64,000 nt of DNA from JAICWP01 sp035278025 (GTDB lineage Bacteria; Acidobacteriota; Terriglobia; Terriglobales; Acidobacteriaceae): assembly GCA_035278025.1 (NCBI GenBank), contig DATEJK010000100.1:1-64000 (forward strand), read 5' to 3'. Positions within the stretch are counted from its first letter, which is position 1. Each line of letters starts with the position of its first letter. This document shows positions 36,581 to 46,042 of this stretch, in pieces. The translations under genes were made by a program, and so were the position numbers. The notes beneath the pieces are model-generated. The model was not told the DNA's origin. It searched no databases and saw only the letters and a list, made by a program, of their open reading frames with translations.

Positions 36581-36807
36581 AATCTCGCCGATAGGATGCC
36601 AGCGGACCAGCAGCGAGCGTAAAGAGTGAGTGACGAAGTGTAAATCTTTGTAAATATGTGCCGGTCCGTACCTCCGCCCGGCGGCGTGGCCCAGGAACCA
36701 GCGCGGAAACGAGCAGTAAGGCCCTTAGTACGGCCTGTGACTCACAAGGTAACCAGAGGCCAAATTCAGCATAGGGCGCCACCACGCGTTTATGCTCTAA
36801 TTGGGTT

Positions 36808-37047
36808 ATGCGGAAACAAAGAGGCAACCCTGGGTGGACACAGGGACTTCAGGGCGAAGGCTCCTGCCCGCCAGTTCCGTCCGAATTCGAGCAACTTACC
36901 AAACGATTGAAGCTGAGCCCCGAACAGTATGCGAGTTCTCCCCAGCTCCGCGAATGGGTAGAGAAGAATTGGCGTCAGAAGTTTGTGCCGGAAAAGCTAT
37001 TGCAGGCCTGGCGCCTGAGCGAGTGGGGTTTACCCGACCCCGAATAA
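36808..37047 (+). CDS. Small hypothetical protein
   Basis: A 79-codon frame whose second half (SEFEQLTKRLKLSPEQYA, REWVEKNWRQKFVPEKLLQA) reads as an amphipathic, charged helical protein; composition is protein-like and the opposite strand frame is not. No clear Shine-Dalgarno. Function unknown. Confidence 0.5.
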   Translation: MRKQRGNPGWTQGLQGEGSCPPVPSEFEQLTKRLKLSPEQYASSPQLREWVEKNWRQKFVPEKLLQAWRLSEWGLPDPE

Positions 37048-37115
37048 CGCAAGCAGATTCTCTGCCCCCGAGGGATGGCCTGCTGCTCTCAGTTGCGGAA
37101 GTTGTCGAGCCCGAC

Positions 37116-37493
37116 CTAAGAAGAAGCTTCCGATGCAGGTAATGCCGGCCGCTGCTTGCGTCCTTTTTCGCCGGCAACCACGATCTGCTTCCACTTGCGA
37201 TAAACGTTGGCCACGGCCAGGGTCCAGAAGGGGACCAAATCTACTCCCGGTACAAGTTTGCCGACAAATGAGGGCAGGAATTCCCAGTGCCATCCCAGCA
37301 GGTTCACCAGCACAGCTGCAACGGCGAAATCGAGCACATCGTCAAGGGGCGAGAAAGCTCCTTCCATAAATAAGGGGAAAACGATAATTTGCAGGGCGTC
37401 AGCCACAACGGCCAGCAGCATAGCCGCCCAAAAGCGGGAAGAGGGCGAGAGCGCGACCGAAGAGTCGTCAGACACGGGAACGAGCTCCTTCAC
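37116..37493 (-). CDS. Small inner-membrane protein of unknown function
   Basis: A 125-residue protein with three hydrophobic segments (FWAAMLLAVVADALQIIVFP, VLDFAVAAVLVNLLGW, LVPFWTLAVANVYRKW) separated by acidic turns, and a basic C-terminal tail. The Asp residues inside or beside the helices (VVADAL, DDVLDF) look conserved-type. It resembles small membrane proteins seen in Acidobacteriota genomes, without assigned function. No strong ribosome site. Confidence 0.7.
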   Translation of the reverse strand: MKELVPVSDDSSVALSPSSRFWAAMLLAVVADALQIIVFPLFMEGAFSPLDDVLDFAVAAVLVNLLGWHWEFLPSFVGKLVPGVDLVPFWTLAVANVYRKWKQIVVAGEKGRKQRPALPASEASS

Positions 37494-37637
37494 TTATTGC
37501 GATGCGCCAGCAGATACCAAGGCCGCCTTCCGCGGATCGAGGTTTTGAGGGGCCACGGATGTGACGGCAAACGAAGCCAGAGAACGCGTTCTGTATCCGG
37601 TGGCCGGCGTGCCTTCCGCAGTTTCAGGAAAAGGAAT

Positions 37638-37662
37638 CAGAGGCAGCGGGAAGCCGCCTCTG
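37638..37662 (-). terminator. Hairpin terminator-like structure
   Basis: CAGAGGC and GCCTCTG flank an 11-base loop that can pair further (GCGG/CCGC). On the minus strand it follows the stop of the exported protein gene at 37690 by about 28 bases and is followed by ATTCCTTTTCC. A plausible intrinsic terminator with an imperfect T-tract. Confidence 0.5.
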
Positions 37663-37689
37663 AATTCATCCCTTAGTCCTGCCGTCCGC

Positions 37690-38067
37690 TTATTGCATTC
37701 CGCCCGCGGCAGCCTTCGCTTTTTCGGGCAAGCGGTTAACTTTGTCTACGTGCATGCTTCCGGAGGCGGCATCCACGACTGCGTGAACAGCGACGCGATG
37801 ACCGATGAGGGGCTTCACGGCGTCTTCATTGTCAACGGTGTAGACTTTCTTATTGTGTTCGTCAACGAAGACGGCGTGCTCGCCGGCATCGAGACATTTT
37901 TTCCCACATGCCTCGTGCCCAGCGGCAGCGCCCTTCACGCCACACTTTGAATCGCTAATCCAGCCCTTTTCCCACTTGGCTTTGGCAGTTCCCGATTTAG
38001 CCGCTGCCAATCCCGCAACCGCCAGAATCATGGATACAGCACAACAAATCGTGATCAGTCTCTTCAT
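37690..38067 (-). CDS. Small exported protein with a WISDSKCG motif
   Basis: A 125-residue protein starting at the ATG at 38067, preceded by AGGAGAGG; a longer frame to 38121 has no such site. The signal peptide (MKRLITICCAVSMILAVAGLAAA) leads to GWISDSKCG, then HEACGKKCLDAGEHAVFVDE and a C-terminal region with MHVDKVNRL. Three cysteines in the mature part could form a disulfide or bind a ligand. This is a recognisable small exported type common in Acidobacteriota. Role unknown. Confidence 0.75.
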   Translation of the reverse strand: MKRLITICCAVSMILAVAGLAAAKSGTAKAKWEKGWISDSKCGVKGAAAGHEACGKKCLDAGEHAVFVDEHNKKVYTVDNEDAVKPLIGHRVAVHAVVDAASGSMHVDKVNRLPEKAKAAAGGMQ

Positions 38068-38133
38068 GCATCCTCTCCTCGTGTGTGTATTGCAGAGTAC
38101 AAAGGTCCGCACCACGCTCATTGCAGAAAAATA

Positions 38134-38967
38134 TCAGTACAGCACCTGACTTTCACCTTGCTTGGCAATCAGCTTCTGAAAGTGGTCCACAATCTTGTCT
38201 CGCCGCGCCATGACAGCGTCTACCTCCGACTTAGTCAGGTATCCTTTGGTTTGCGTCATTAATTGGGAACGGTCGAGGGCCTTCAATTTTGCCAGCAGCT
38301 GCCTGTCACACCGGACCAGGTCATCGGCTCGTTGCAAGCTTTTGAAACCGCGAAACGCGCGGGTGAAATCCACCCGATAGACTTTCCAATCGGTTCCAAT
38401 CAGCACGTTGGTGAGGTTAGGGTCGGTATCATAAACCAGTTGATCAAAGACGCGAACTTTGTACATCTGGTTGTTCCATGCCTCGGAGTCCGGCACCTCA
38501 AGCTTTTGCTTAATGCGCTCTTCCTCGTTCATCTTGATGGGCAACCACCAGCTCACGGACCCGCGGTTGCCTTCCCACTTCCGCTCCACGTAGACGGGCA
38601 CCATGTCGTCAAGTCCCAGCAATTCGGCCAGCCTGTATGCCGCAATGTTGTACTTATAGGAATCAACAAAATTCATTTCCATGCGGCCGCTGGCAAGCTC
38701 CTGCATGGATTTGTGCTCATCCACAGCCTGGAAGGACGCATCATGGGTGATGGTCCCGTCGCTGAGCGTGAGCCGGTAGGGGTGGGTAATTCCTATACTC
38801 GACTGTTTGCTCTTTATCACCTTCGCCGTGGCCAGGAACTGCTCGATCTGCTGTTTGCTGAGGTTGGTATCGGCCGGGTGGTCTGGAAAGGCCAGGCAAA
38901 GGGAGGACGAAAGGCAAACCAGTATTCCCAGTATCAGGGTAACGCAACGAACACCAGTCCCACGCAT
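38134..38967 (-). CDS. Exported protein with kinase-like fold
   Basis: A 277-residue protein with a signal peptide (about 1-26). The mature part has features of the PI3K/Fam20/HipA-like atypical kinase superfamily: a helix DSYKYNIAAYRLAELLGL followed by MVPVYVERKW, then LVYDTDPNLTNVLIGTDW (catalytic-loop-like Asp plus Asn) and YRVDFTRAFRGF (metal-binding Asp-like). AGAAGG lies upstream of the ATG. Phosphotransfer outside the cytoplasm would be unusual because ATP is scarce there. The fold call is inference from motif order; the protein could be inactive. Confidence 0.55.
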   Translation of the reverse strand: MRGTGVRCVTLILGILVCLSSSLCLAFPDHPADTNLSKQQIEQFLATAKVIKSKQSSIGITHPYRLTLSDGTITHDASFQAVDEHKSMQELASGRMEMNFVDSYKYNIAAYRLAELLGLDDMVPVYVERKWEGNRGSVSWWLPIKMNEEERIKQKLEVPDSEAWNNQMYKVRVFDQLVYDTDPNLTNVLIGTDWKVYRVDFTRAFRGFKSLQRADDLVRCDRQLLAKLKALDRSQLMTQTKGYLTKSEVDAVMARRDKIVDHFQKLIAKQGESQVLY

Positions 38968-39202
38968 ACTGTACCTTCTGCTTTCTCGCTGTGGAGCTTT
39001 ACCAGCATCCCAGCGTGATGAGTACCTGGTTCGAAGCCCTGTGGCCCGGAAGCGCTGCCCAGCAAGCGATCAGGGAGCGTGGTGATACCGCATCTATCGA
39101 AACTCCGCACATCCTGAGAGCCCACGTTGAGAGGGCGGTATTGTAGCGCGTTTCCGCCACCCTTCCGAGGTATTTCTATAAGAGCGCGGGCCATGGCCTG
39201 GT

Positions 39203-41971
39203 TCAGGCGCCAGCGGACTGTGACTGCGGCCCGAGCCGCAACTTGGCCGCGCGCGCGGTTTCCCGCAGCAGCGCGTCAGGATGATCAAGACATTGGTTGA
39301 GCTGGTCTTCCAGAGCCTTGAGGCCCAAACTGCCAATGGCGTAGGCGCCGCACGACCTGAGCCAAGGGTCTTCGCTCGACATGAGGGCGAGGATGGCATG
39401 CTCGGGCTTATCCATAGCCACTCGAATGAGACGGTTGGCCTTACTGGCACGCTCGGCCACGCTGGTGCGTCCGTCCAACAGGGGCACGAGGAGGTCGCGC
39501 AGCTGTGCTTTCAAAACATTGTCGAGGAACTCGAGCGCGTTGTCGTGAACGGAGGCGCTCTTGGATTGAAGTCCCAAGTAGGCACTATGGGCGTCCACGT
39601 GCGGGTACAGCAGTCCGAGCAGACGGAAAATGCGCTCCAATTCCTGGGCCATGCCCTCCTGGAGAGCGTCTGTCAAATGGCGATCCTCGCCGGAACCCAG
39701 CATATGGAGGATCTGGTAGGAGCGGTAGTGGCCAAGAATTTCAGCCAGGAGAACGGTTTCCAACAACTGGACGTCGCGCTCGATTTCCGGATGCTGAAGA
39801 AACAACTTGTTGAGCGCGCTGATGACGTGAAATCGCAGTTGGGTATCACTCTGCAACAGGTTCTCCATTAAGGTGCGGGCAGCGATCGGAGTGCCGGTTT
39901 GGACCAAAACGCCGGGGATGGCGCGCCGCACTTCCAGGGCAACGGAGGTGTCACAAAGGTGATCGCCCAAGGAGCCCACAATGATGTCGCCAAATTTGGC
40001 CAGAGCATCGCGGGCATCCGCCGCCAGCTCCGGGTTAGCCAGGCGTTCCAGCAAGTCGGGCAGCAAGCGGCGTTTGCGCAGCGCTCCGGCTGAGCGGATT
40101 GCATTGCGGGCGACATCGGTATCGGCATCGGCCAGCAGAGTTGCAAGCAGGGGGTCAAAACAGTCGGGCAGAATACCAAGGAGACGGGCGGCCTCCAGGC
40201 GGGTACGCTGGTTTTCAGGGCCGGATTCATTGGCCATGGCCTCGAGCAAGTGGTGGGCCGCGGGCAAGTTCTGGGCCTCGCCCGGGCGGGCCAGGTAAGC
40301 CACCATGGCCGAGCGCACCGAAAAATCGGCAAAGTCTCCCACCTCCTGGATGCGAGTGAGGGGATCCACATTGGTGTAATGGCTGAGGAACAACAAAGCT
40401 TCCGTGCGCACGGTCAGATCGGGGTCACGCACTAAACGCTCCACTTCGGGGAGGACGGTTTTGTCGGCGGTGGAGGACAGAATGGCGAGGGCCTTTTGCC
40501 GAACCTCGGCCGAGGGATGCAGCAGCAGACTGCGAATGCCAGGATGCACCACCCGCCGCCGCTCGGCCTCAAACAGGCCCAGAGCATAGAGGATGTCGGC
40601 GGGATCGGAAGCGCTCAGGCTGGCGGTTAAGACATCGGAGGTCTCGCGGTCGAGCACCGGGGTGGAGAGCTGTTCCAGCTCCAAACGGTGGCGGGTGACG
40701 CTGTCCTTCAAACTGAGGACATATTCTTTGCGCGCGACGAAAACCGCGAGCAGCCAACAACTGATCCATCCCACGACAACCCAACTTAACATTACGGCGG
40801 AGAGGTGAAGCCAGGTGGCAAAGATCAATACGGTGAGGCCCGCGAGGGTATCACCGGCGCGCCAGATGACGGTGTCAATGAACCACTTGACCTGAATTTT
40901 CAGGCGCGAAGGGAGAGGCAGATAAAGCAACTCGGCTGTGGATTTGTCCACCGAGTACCGCAGCACCTGATCAGTGCCTTTGAGGGCCACGACCGCCGCC
41001 AGCGTGCCCACGGCCAGCAGACCGATGGAACCAGCCATCACCGCCAAGGGCAGCACGAACAGCGCTTTGCCTATCCCGAAACGGCGCAAGAGGCGAGTGG
41101 TCAGAAGCAACTGGAAAGCGAGCGATGCCATTCCAGCATAGAGATTGAATTCGCCAAAGAAGACGGCCAAAGCGTCTTTGTGTACCAGCACCTGCTGGGC
41201 GATGGCTCGGAACTGCCACATGGTGAGATTAGTCACCAGGTTGGACAGACAAATCACGCCAGCGATGGCCCGCAGATAGGGTGAAGCGAAGACCAGGCGC
41301 ATGCTTTCGCGCAGGCTGCTCGGTCCGGCCTTGACGCCCTGTGCCTCTGTCTCCTGCTCCTCTCCCAGCCGCACCCGGCCGCTTCGCCAGATAAATACAA
41401 TCAGGACGGCACAAAGCAAAAGGAAAGCCGCCATGCCGGCCAGGAGGCTTTCGGTGCCAAAGAACTTGGCGATGGTTCGGGAAAAGAACCCGGCGAAAAT
41501 CCAGCCTGATATGGCTCCTCCCCCGATCAGGCCAAAGACCCGCTTGGCCTCCCGGGTGGTGAGTACGTAATTGGCCAGAGTCCATACTTGCGCCGGGGCC
41601 AGCACTCCAAAGGTTTTGACCCAGACGTAGAAGACGGGATACAGCCACGCGGGACGGTAGGTGTAGGACAAAACCCAGAACAAAGCACAGTTGCTGGCGA
41701 AGAAGAGCATGCTGGTCACCAGCAACTTAACCACGGACAGCTTGCGCCCAAAGCGGACGTAGGCGGAAATTACGAGAGCCACAACGAAGGCGCTGCAGAT
41801 ATCGGCGTAGGCAAGTTGCCGGGCGTTGAAATGCGCAAGGAAGAGGGCGTCACCGGCTACTTTGCCCACCACGTAGCTGGTAATGATGAGGAAAAGACAG
41901 GAGCAGAGGAGAGCTCCTCTCCCCAGATCGCCGGGGCGAAGGTTCAAACCACGTTCCAACCACCGGACCAT
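39203..41971 (-). CDS. ATP/ADP translocase-like membrane protein fused to HEAT repeats
   Basis: A 922-residue protein. Residues about 1-430 have roughly 12 membrane helices of the Npt1/Tlc ATP:ADP-antiporter-like (MFS-related) type: QVWTLANYVLTTREAKRVFG, LIGGGAISGWIFAG, and VDKSTAELLYLPLP are typical. Residues about 460-910 are HEAT-like helical repeats (HPSAEVRQKALAILSS, DPDLTVRTEALLFLS, SEDPWLRSCGAYAIGSL). AGGA precedes the ATG by six bases. Free-living bacteria carry such fusions without a proven nucleotide exchange role. Transport substrate is unknown. Confidence 0.85.
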   Translation of the reverse strand: MVRWLERGLNLRPGDLGRGALLCSCLFLIITSYVVGKVAGDALFLAHFNARQLAYADICSAFVVALVISAYVRFGRKLSVVKLLVTSMLFFASNCALFWVLSYTYRPAWLYPVFYVWVKTFGVLAPAQVWTLANYVLTTREAKRVFGLIGGGAISGWIFAGFFSRTIAKFFGTESLLAGMAAFLLLCAVLIVFIWRSGRVRLGEEQETEAQGVKAGPSSLRESMRLVFASPYLRAIAGVICLSNLVTNLTMWQFRAIAQQVLVHKDALAVFFGEFNLYAGMASLAFQLLLTTRLLRRFGIGKALFVLPLAVMAGSIGLLAVGTLAAVVALKGTDQVLRYSVDKSTAELLYLPLPSRLKIQVKWFIDTVIWRAGDTLAGLTVLIFATWLHLSAVMLSWVVVGWISCWLLAVFVARKEYVLSLKDSVTRHRLELEQLSTPVLDRETSDVLTASLSASDPADILYALGLFEAERRRVVHPGIRSLLLHPSAEVRQKALAILSSTADKTVLPEVERLVRDPDLTVRTEALLFLSHYTNVDPLTRIQEVGDFADFSVRSAMVAYLARPGEAQNLPAAHHLLEAMANESGPENQRTRLEAARLLGILPDCFDPLLATLLADADTDVARNAIRSAGALRKRRLLPDLLERLANPELAADARDALAKFGDIIVGSLGDHLCDTSVALEVRRAIPGVLVQTGTPIAARTLMENLLQSDTQLRFHVISALNKLFLQHPEIERDVQLLETVLLAEILGHYRSYQILHMLGSGEDRHLTDALQEGMAQELERIFRLLGLLYPHVDAHSAYLGLQSKSASVHDNALEFLDNVLKAQLRDLLVPLLDGRTSVAERASKANRLIRVAMDKPEHAILALMSSEDPWLRSCGAYAIGSLGLKALEDQLNQCLDHPDALLRETARAAKLRLGPQSQSAGA

Positions 41972-42043
41972 GGGCTTCCTTTCTTGCCGCCCAAACTCTT
42001 AGAGTGTCTCGAAGCTGGCCACCGGCCCTGAACTCAAGGCCAG

Positions 42044-43303
42044 CTACTTTTTAGCTTGTCCCGAGAGCGCAATCGTCTGGTCCATATACTCGGCGGTGAA
42101 GGCCACCCCATCGCGGATTTGCAGGGCCGAGGCCCTGCCCTGGGGGTAGTAGCTGGATAGCATGCCCGTATCAATGAGAAAGACCTTGCCGTCGAGGCGG
42201 CTGCGAATGCGGCCATCGCGCTGCGGAGTGTGGCCAACCACCACGGCGGCGGCCCGATAGGCTGCCAGAACAGCTGGGATGCCGGCGGCAATTTGCTGGT
42301 CGTTCCACTCATCGTATCCGCGGAACCAAAGCGGGCCATTGCTCGCAACGCTGAGCCATTGCCCATATTGCAGAAAGTCCTTCATAACCTCCATTTGGGT
42401 GTGCTCGGGGAGCCGGCCCTGGGGGTTGGCAGGGCTGGGATGGCGGGATCCGGGAGCATTTTCCCGGGCGCTAACTTCGGCCTGCACCACCGCGGTAATC
42501 TCCTGCAGCGTAAAAAAAGGCAAAATCAGGCGCTGAGCCACCAGAAACTGCTTGGCCCTGTCAAAGGCGCTAATTTCCTGATGAACGCGCCGATCCATTT
42601 CCTCCAGGCTCATAGAAGCCAGGCCGGGATCAATTCCTCCGTGAAGAAAGACAATGTGGTCCACCTGGGCGACGGCGGGCCGTTCGCGCAGCCACTTGCC
42701 GTATTTGCCATCGGGGCTGAAGGCCTCACGCTGCTCAATAAATCCGGGCGGATGCCGCGCCCTCCACTCGGCTTCACTGGTCTCGGGAAAGGCTTGCGCG
42801 ATGGTGGTGAGCAACACCTGGTGGTCCTTGCGCCAATCGGCATATTGGCGGTAGGCAGATTGCTGGAGCTTTTCCGAATTGTTGCCGGCATAGCCGGCGT
42901 AATTCTCCGCCGTAACATAGCGGAGGTCACCCATGATGTTCATCACTTCATGGTTGCCCAGCAGCGCCACCACACGGCCGCCTTTTTTCGCGGCTTCCTT
43001 CTGCAGCGACATCATCAGATCCATGACTTCACGAGGCTTGGGGCCGCGATCGAGCAGGTCTCCGGTTTGCACCAGAACAGCGTGCCCCCCGGTCCAGTGC
43101 AGCTGCGCGTCAATAAGTCCGGTGTGTTGCAGGAGAGCGCTGAAAGCATCGAAATCGCCATGTACGTCACCAACCGCCGTAACGGCGGCCGGCGAACTGG
43201 CGGCAAGAGCGGCGCCCGGCCAGGCGAGACTGAGCCCGGCAAGGAGTATGAGAAGCAACGCCACGCGGGGACGGGAGCCGGGCCATGCTTGCATGCCAGT
43301 CAT
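42044..43303 (-). CDS. Exported Shewanella-like metallophosphatase
   Basis: A 419-residue protein from the ATG at 43303 (GAGGA eight bases upstream; a frame to 43351 exists but lacks support). It has a signal peptide (about 3-35) then complete PPP-type calcineurin motifs: GDVHG, GDLLDRG, GNHE, HGG and VVVGHTP. It matches the Shewanella-like phosphatase group, probably periplasmic. Its stop lies 72 bases from the start of the translocase-like gene, so the two may share a transcript. The substrate is unknown. Confidence 0.88.
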   Translation of the reverse strand: MTGMQAWPGSRPRVALLLILLAGLSLAWPGAALAASSPAAVTAVGDVHGDFDAFSALLQHTGLIDAQLHWTGGHAVLVQTGDLLDRGPKPREVMDLMMSLQKEAAKKGGRVVALLGNHEVMNIMGDLRYVTAENYAGYAGNNSEKLQQSAYRQYADWRKDHQVLLTTIAQAFPETSEAEWRARHPPGFIEQREAFSPDGKYGKWLRERPAVAQVDHIVFLHGGIDPGLASMSLEEMDRRVHQEISAFDRAKQFLVAQRLILPFFTLQEITAVVQAEVSARENAPGSRHPSPANPQGRLPEHTQMEVMKDFLQYGQWLSVASNGPLWFRGYDEWNDQQIAAGIPAVLAAYRAAAVVVGHTPQRDGRIRSRLDGKVFLIDTGMLSSYYPQGRASALQIRDGVAFTAEYMDQTIALSGQAKK

Positions 43304-43406
43304 CCTGAAGTTCCTCTGGAGTGCCTGGCGGTGAGCAACAGAGAGGGGCATACTACACCACGCACGCCATGTGTGGAGCGCATCTTAGGTCGCCGTGGGG
43401 CACAAG

Positions 43407-44429
43407 TCAATGTGGTCGTGGGCGCCCACAAGGAGCATTGGGTCCTCCCTGTGGAGCAACTTCGCGGGCGAAGACGTCCAGCTGCGCCTCTTCCTCACCT
43501 GACATGAGATAGAGATTGAACTGGGTGACCCCGGCGGCGGCGAGAGAACGCAGCTTTTCAGCCTGGCTAGCGGCAGAGCCCAGCAGGCAGAAGCGGTCCA
43601 CAATCTCGTCGGAAACAAACTGCTTGTTGTCGCTCTCCACCTCGCAATGATGGCGATAATCGTAGCCGGGACGGTTGCGCACATAGGAAACCAGAGCCGG
43701 GGGCAATTCCTCCGGCTTATAGCGGGCGATCAGATCCACGACGTGGTTGGAGACCAGGGCGGGAAACCAGCGCACGCGCTCGCGCGCCGCCTTGACATCG
43801 TCCGACACCCAGGCCGGAGCGGCGGCCATGATTTCAATGTCGGAGCGCTTGCGGCCGGCTTCTTTCGCGCCCTGCCAAACAAAGCCCAGGCACCAGGCGA
43901 TGAGGTCGGGATCGGCGAACTGCAGAATGATGCCATCGGCGATGCGGCCCGCCAGGGTAAGAACCTTGGGACCGTAGCCGGCGATCCACACCGGGGGGGA
44001 GCCATGCGCCCAGGTGATCTGCGTGGGCTGACCGTCATATTGAATCTCGCGGCCGGCGGTTAAGGCGCGGAAATCAGCAATCGCCTGCTCCAGATGGGCG
44101 GAGGTGACCGGCTTTTTGCCCAGCACACGGCGGGAACTGTCGCCGCGTCCGATGCCCAGTTCCATGCGCCCGCCAGAAATCACGTTGAGGGTTGCATACA
44201 AACTGGCGGTCACAGTTATGTCGCGCACGGCGGGATTGGTGACGCAGGTGCCAAGGCGCAGCTTAGAAGTGTTGGCGGCCATGAGCGCGAGCAGAGGATA
44301 GGGATCTTTCCAGAGCACGTGGGAATCGAAAATCCAGCCGTACTGGAATCCAGCCTGCTCGGCCTGGCGGGTGAGACCGAGGATACGCTCGACGGACAGG
44401 TCAGGTTTCAAGGTGAAGCCGAACTGCAT
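43407..44429 (-). CDS. Luciferase-like F420-dependent oxidoreductase (LLM class)
   Basis: A 340-residue TIM-barrel oxidoreductase. The ATG at 44429 gives MQFGFTLKPDLSVERILGL; GGGGGTGG precedes it. Family features include KLRLGTCVTNPAVRD, ISGGRMELGIGRGDSSRRV and PPVWIAGYGPKVLTLAGRIADG. It resembles the TIGR03842-type subfamily of F420-dependent enzymes. It is divergent, 137 bases away, from the aminotransferase/hydantoinase genes, suggesting a role in the same nitrogen-compound pathway. F420 use is inferred from family. Confidence 0.85.
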   Translation of the reverse strand: MQFGFTLKPDLSVERILGLTRQAEQAGFQYGWIFDSHVLWKDPYPLLALMAANTSKLRLGTCVTNPAVRDITVTASLYATLNVISGGRMELGIGRGDSSRRVLGKKPVTSAHLEQAIADFRALTAGREIQYDGQPTQITWAHGSPPVWIAGYGPKVLTLAGRIADGIILQFADPDLIAWCLGFVWQGAKEAGRKRSDIEIMAAAPAWVSDDVKAARERVRWFPALVSNHVVDLIARYKPEELPPALVSYVRNRPGYDYRHHCEVESDNKQFVSDEIVDRFCLLGSAASQAEKLRSLAAAGVTQFNLYLMSGEEEAQLDVFAREVAPQGGPNAPCGRPRPH

Positions 44430-44566
44430 AGCCACCCCCGGGGATGGCGAGTTTAGCACAGGTGTAAAATGCTCCACGTCTTCGAAAGCACGCATTGATG
44501 GTTAGTGGGCCGCGGGTCGCGCTCGCGCTCGACTTGCCTTCCTTCCCCCTTTTTCGGAGGTGTCAT

Positions 44567-45901
44567 TTGGCTTCAAAGACTATCGGCGCTGGCGAAAAAA
44601 CCGGAATGTCGCGTCGGGAGATCAACCGCAAGCAGAAGGAGTACATCTTTCCCTCGGTCACGAATTATTTCTCCGATCCCCTGCCGTTAGAGCGCGGCTA
44701 CATGCAGCACGTGTGGGACGTGGAGGGTCGCAAGTACCTTGACTTCTTCGGCGGGATTGTGACGGTCAGCGTGGGCCACTGCAATCCGCGGGTGACGGGG
44801 CCGATGAAGGAGCAGATGGACAAGCTGCAGCACGTTTCCACCTGCTTCCCCATGGAGCCGATGGTGAAGCTGGCGGAGAAGCTGGCGCAGATTACGCCGG
44901 GGGCGCTGAAAAAATCGTTTTTCACCAACAGCGGCACGGAGGCCAATGAAACCGCGGTCCAGCTGGCGCGCATGCACACGGGAGTTTTCGACGTGGTAGC
45001 GCTGCGGCACGGCTACAGCGGGCGCTCGGCGCTGGCGCGCAGTCTCACCGGCCAGAACACCTGGCGGCGAGGAACCATCCAGGTGGGCGTGGCGCACGCG
45101 ATGAATCCCTACTGCTACCGCTGTCCGCTGGGACTGAAGTACCCGGATTGCGGGGTGGCCTGCGCGCGCGACCTGGAGGAGGTGATCCAGACCTCGACTT
45201 CGGGGCGGATTGCGGCATTTCTTGCCGAACCCATTCAGGGGGTGGCCGGGTTCATCACACCGCCGAAAGAATATTTCAAACTGGCGTTCAATATCGTGAA
45301 GCAGTATGGCGGCGACTTCATTGCAGACGAGGTGCAGACGGGGTGGGGCCGCACCGGGCACAAGTGGTTCGGGATCGAGCACTGGGAGGTGGAGCCGGAC
45401 ATCCTGACCGCGGCCAAAGGCCTGGGTAACGGCGTGCCCATCGGCCTGACCATTGCGCGGCCGGAGATTGCCGACTCCATGCAGGGGCTGACGATTTCCA
45501 CCTTTGGCGGCAACCCCGTGACCTGCGTGGCGGCCAAGGCGGTAATTGACGTGGTGGAAGAAGATGACCTGCGCACGAACGCCGCCGTGGTGGGCGGATG
45601 CTTCCGGCAAAAGCTGGAAGAGTTGCAGCAGGAACACGCGCTGATCGGCGATGTGCGCGGCATGGGGCTGATGCAGGCCATGGAACTGGTGGAGGACCGG
45701 CAGACTAAGAAGCCCGCAGCTACGGCCACTGCCGCACTGATGGAGGAGGCCCGCAAGCGCGGACTGCTGGTGGGCAAGGGCGGATTGTGGGGGAACGTAA
45801 TCCGCATGTCGCCGCCGCTCAACGTCGGCAAAAGCGACGTGGAAGAAGCGGTGCGGATTCTGCATGAGAGCTTCAGCGCGGTGGAAAAGAGCACGAACTG
45901 A
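44567..45901 (+). CDS. Class III aminotransferase (AGXT2 / beta-alanine type)
   Basis: A 444-residue PLP enzyme. The TTG at 44567 is the likely start: GGAGG ends six bases before it and the family N-terminus follows; the frame continues upstream to 44495 without a ribosome site. Motifs: NSGTEANETAVQLAR, DEVQTGWGRTGHKW and the PLP lysine in LTAAKGLGNGVPIG. A cysteine-rich insert (NPYCYRCPLGLKYPDCGVAC) is seen in this subgroup. Next to the hydantoinase, it would deaminate a beta-amino acid such as beta-alanine or 3-aminoisobutyrate; the exact substrate is inferred. Confidence 0.88.
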   Translation: MASKTIGAGEKTGMSRREINRKQKEYIFPSVTNYFSDPLPLERGYMQHVWDVEGRKYLDFFGGIVTVSVGHCNPRVTGPMKEQMDKLQHVSTCFPMEPMVKLAEKLAQITPGALKKSFFTNSGTEANETAVQLARMHTGVFDVVALRHGYSGRSALARSLTGQNTWRRGTIQVGVAHAMNPYCYRCPLGLKYPDCGVACARDLEEVIQTSTSGRIAAFLAEPIQGVAGFITPPKEYFKLAFNIVKQYGGDFIADEVQTGWGRTGHKWFGIEHWEVEPDILTAAKGLGNGVPIGLTIARPEIADSMQGLTISTFGGNPVTCVAAKAVIDVVEEDDLRTNAAVVGGCFRQKLEELQQEHALIGDVRGMGLMQAMELVEDRQTKKPAATATAALMEEARKRGLLVGKGGLWGNVIRMSPPLNVGKSDVEEAVRILHESFSAVEKSTN

Positions 45902-45973
45902 CTCCTACGCCGCGTTGTTAAAAGCACAATGCATTCCGTCGCCGAAGGGGCGATGCGATTCTCGAAATACAAG

Positions 45974-46027
45974 GTCCCTCGACTCGGGCTGGTCTCGCAG
46001 GCTCGACCCGCCTTCGCTCGAGATGAC
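45974..46027 (+). repeat. REP-like palindromic intergenic element
   Basis: GTCCCTCGACTCGGG...CGCTCGAGATGACA, with CTCGA / TCGAG at its ends, resembles short palindromic repeats scattered between genes in Acidobacteriota. A similar tail (TCAGGATGACA) occurs at about 60040. Assignment by pattern only. Confidence 0.35.
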
Positions 46028-46042
46028 AGATAAAAGGGAAAA

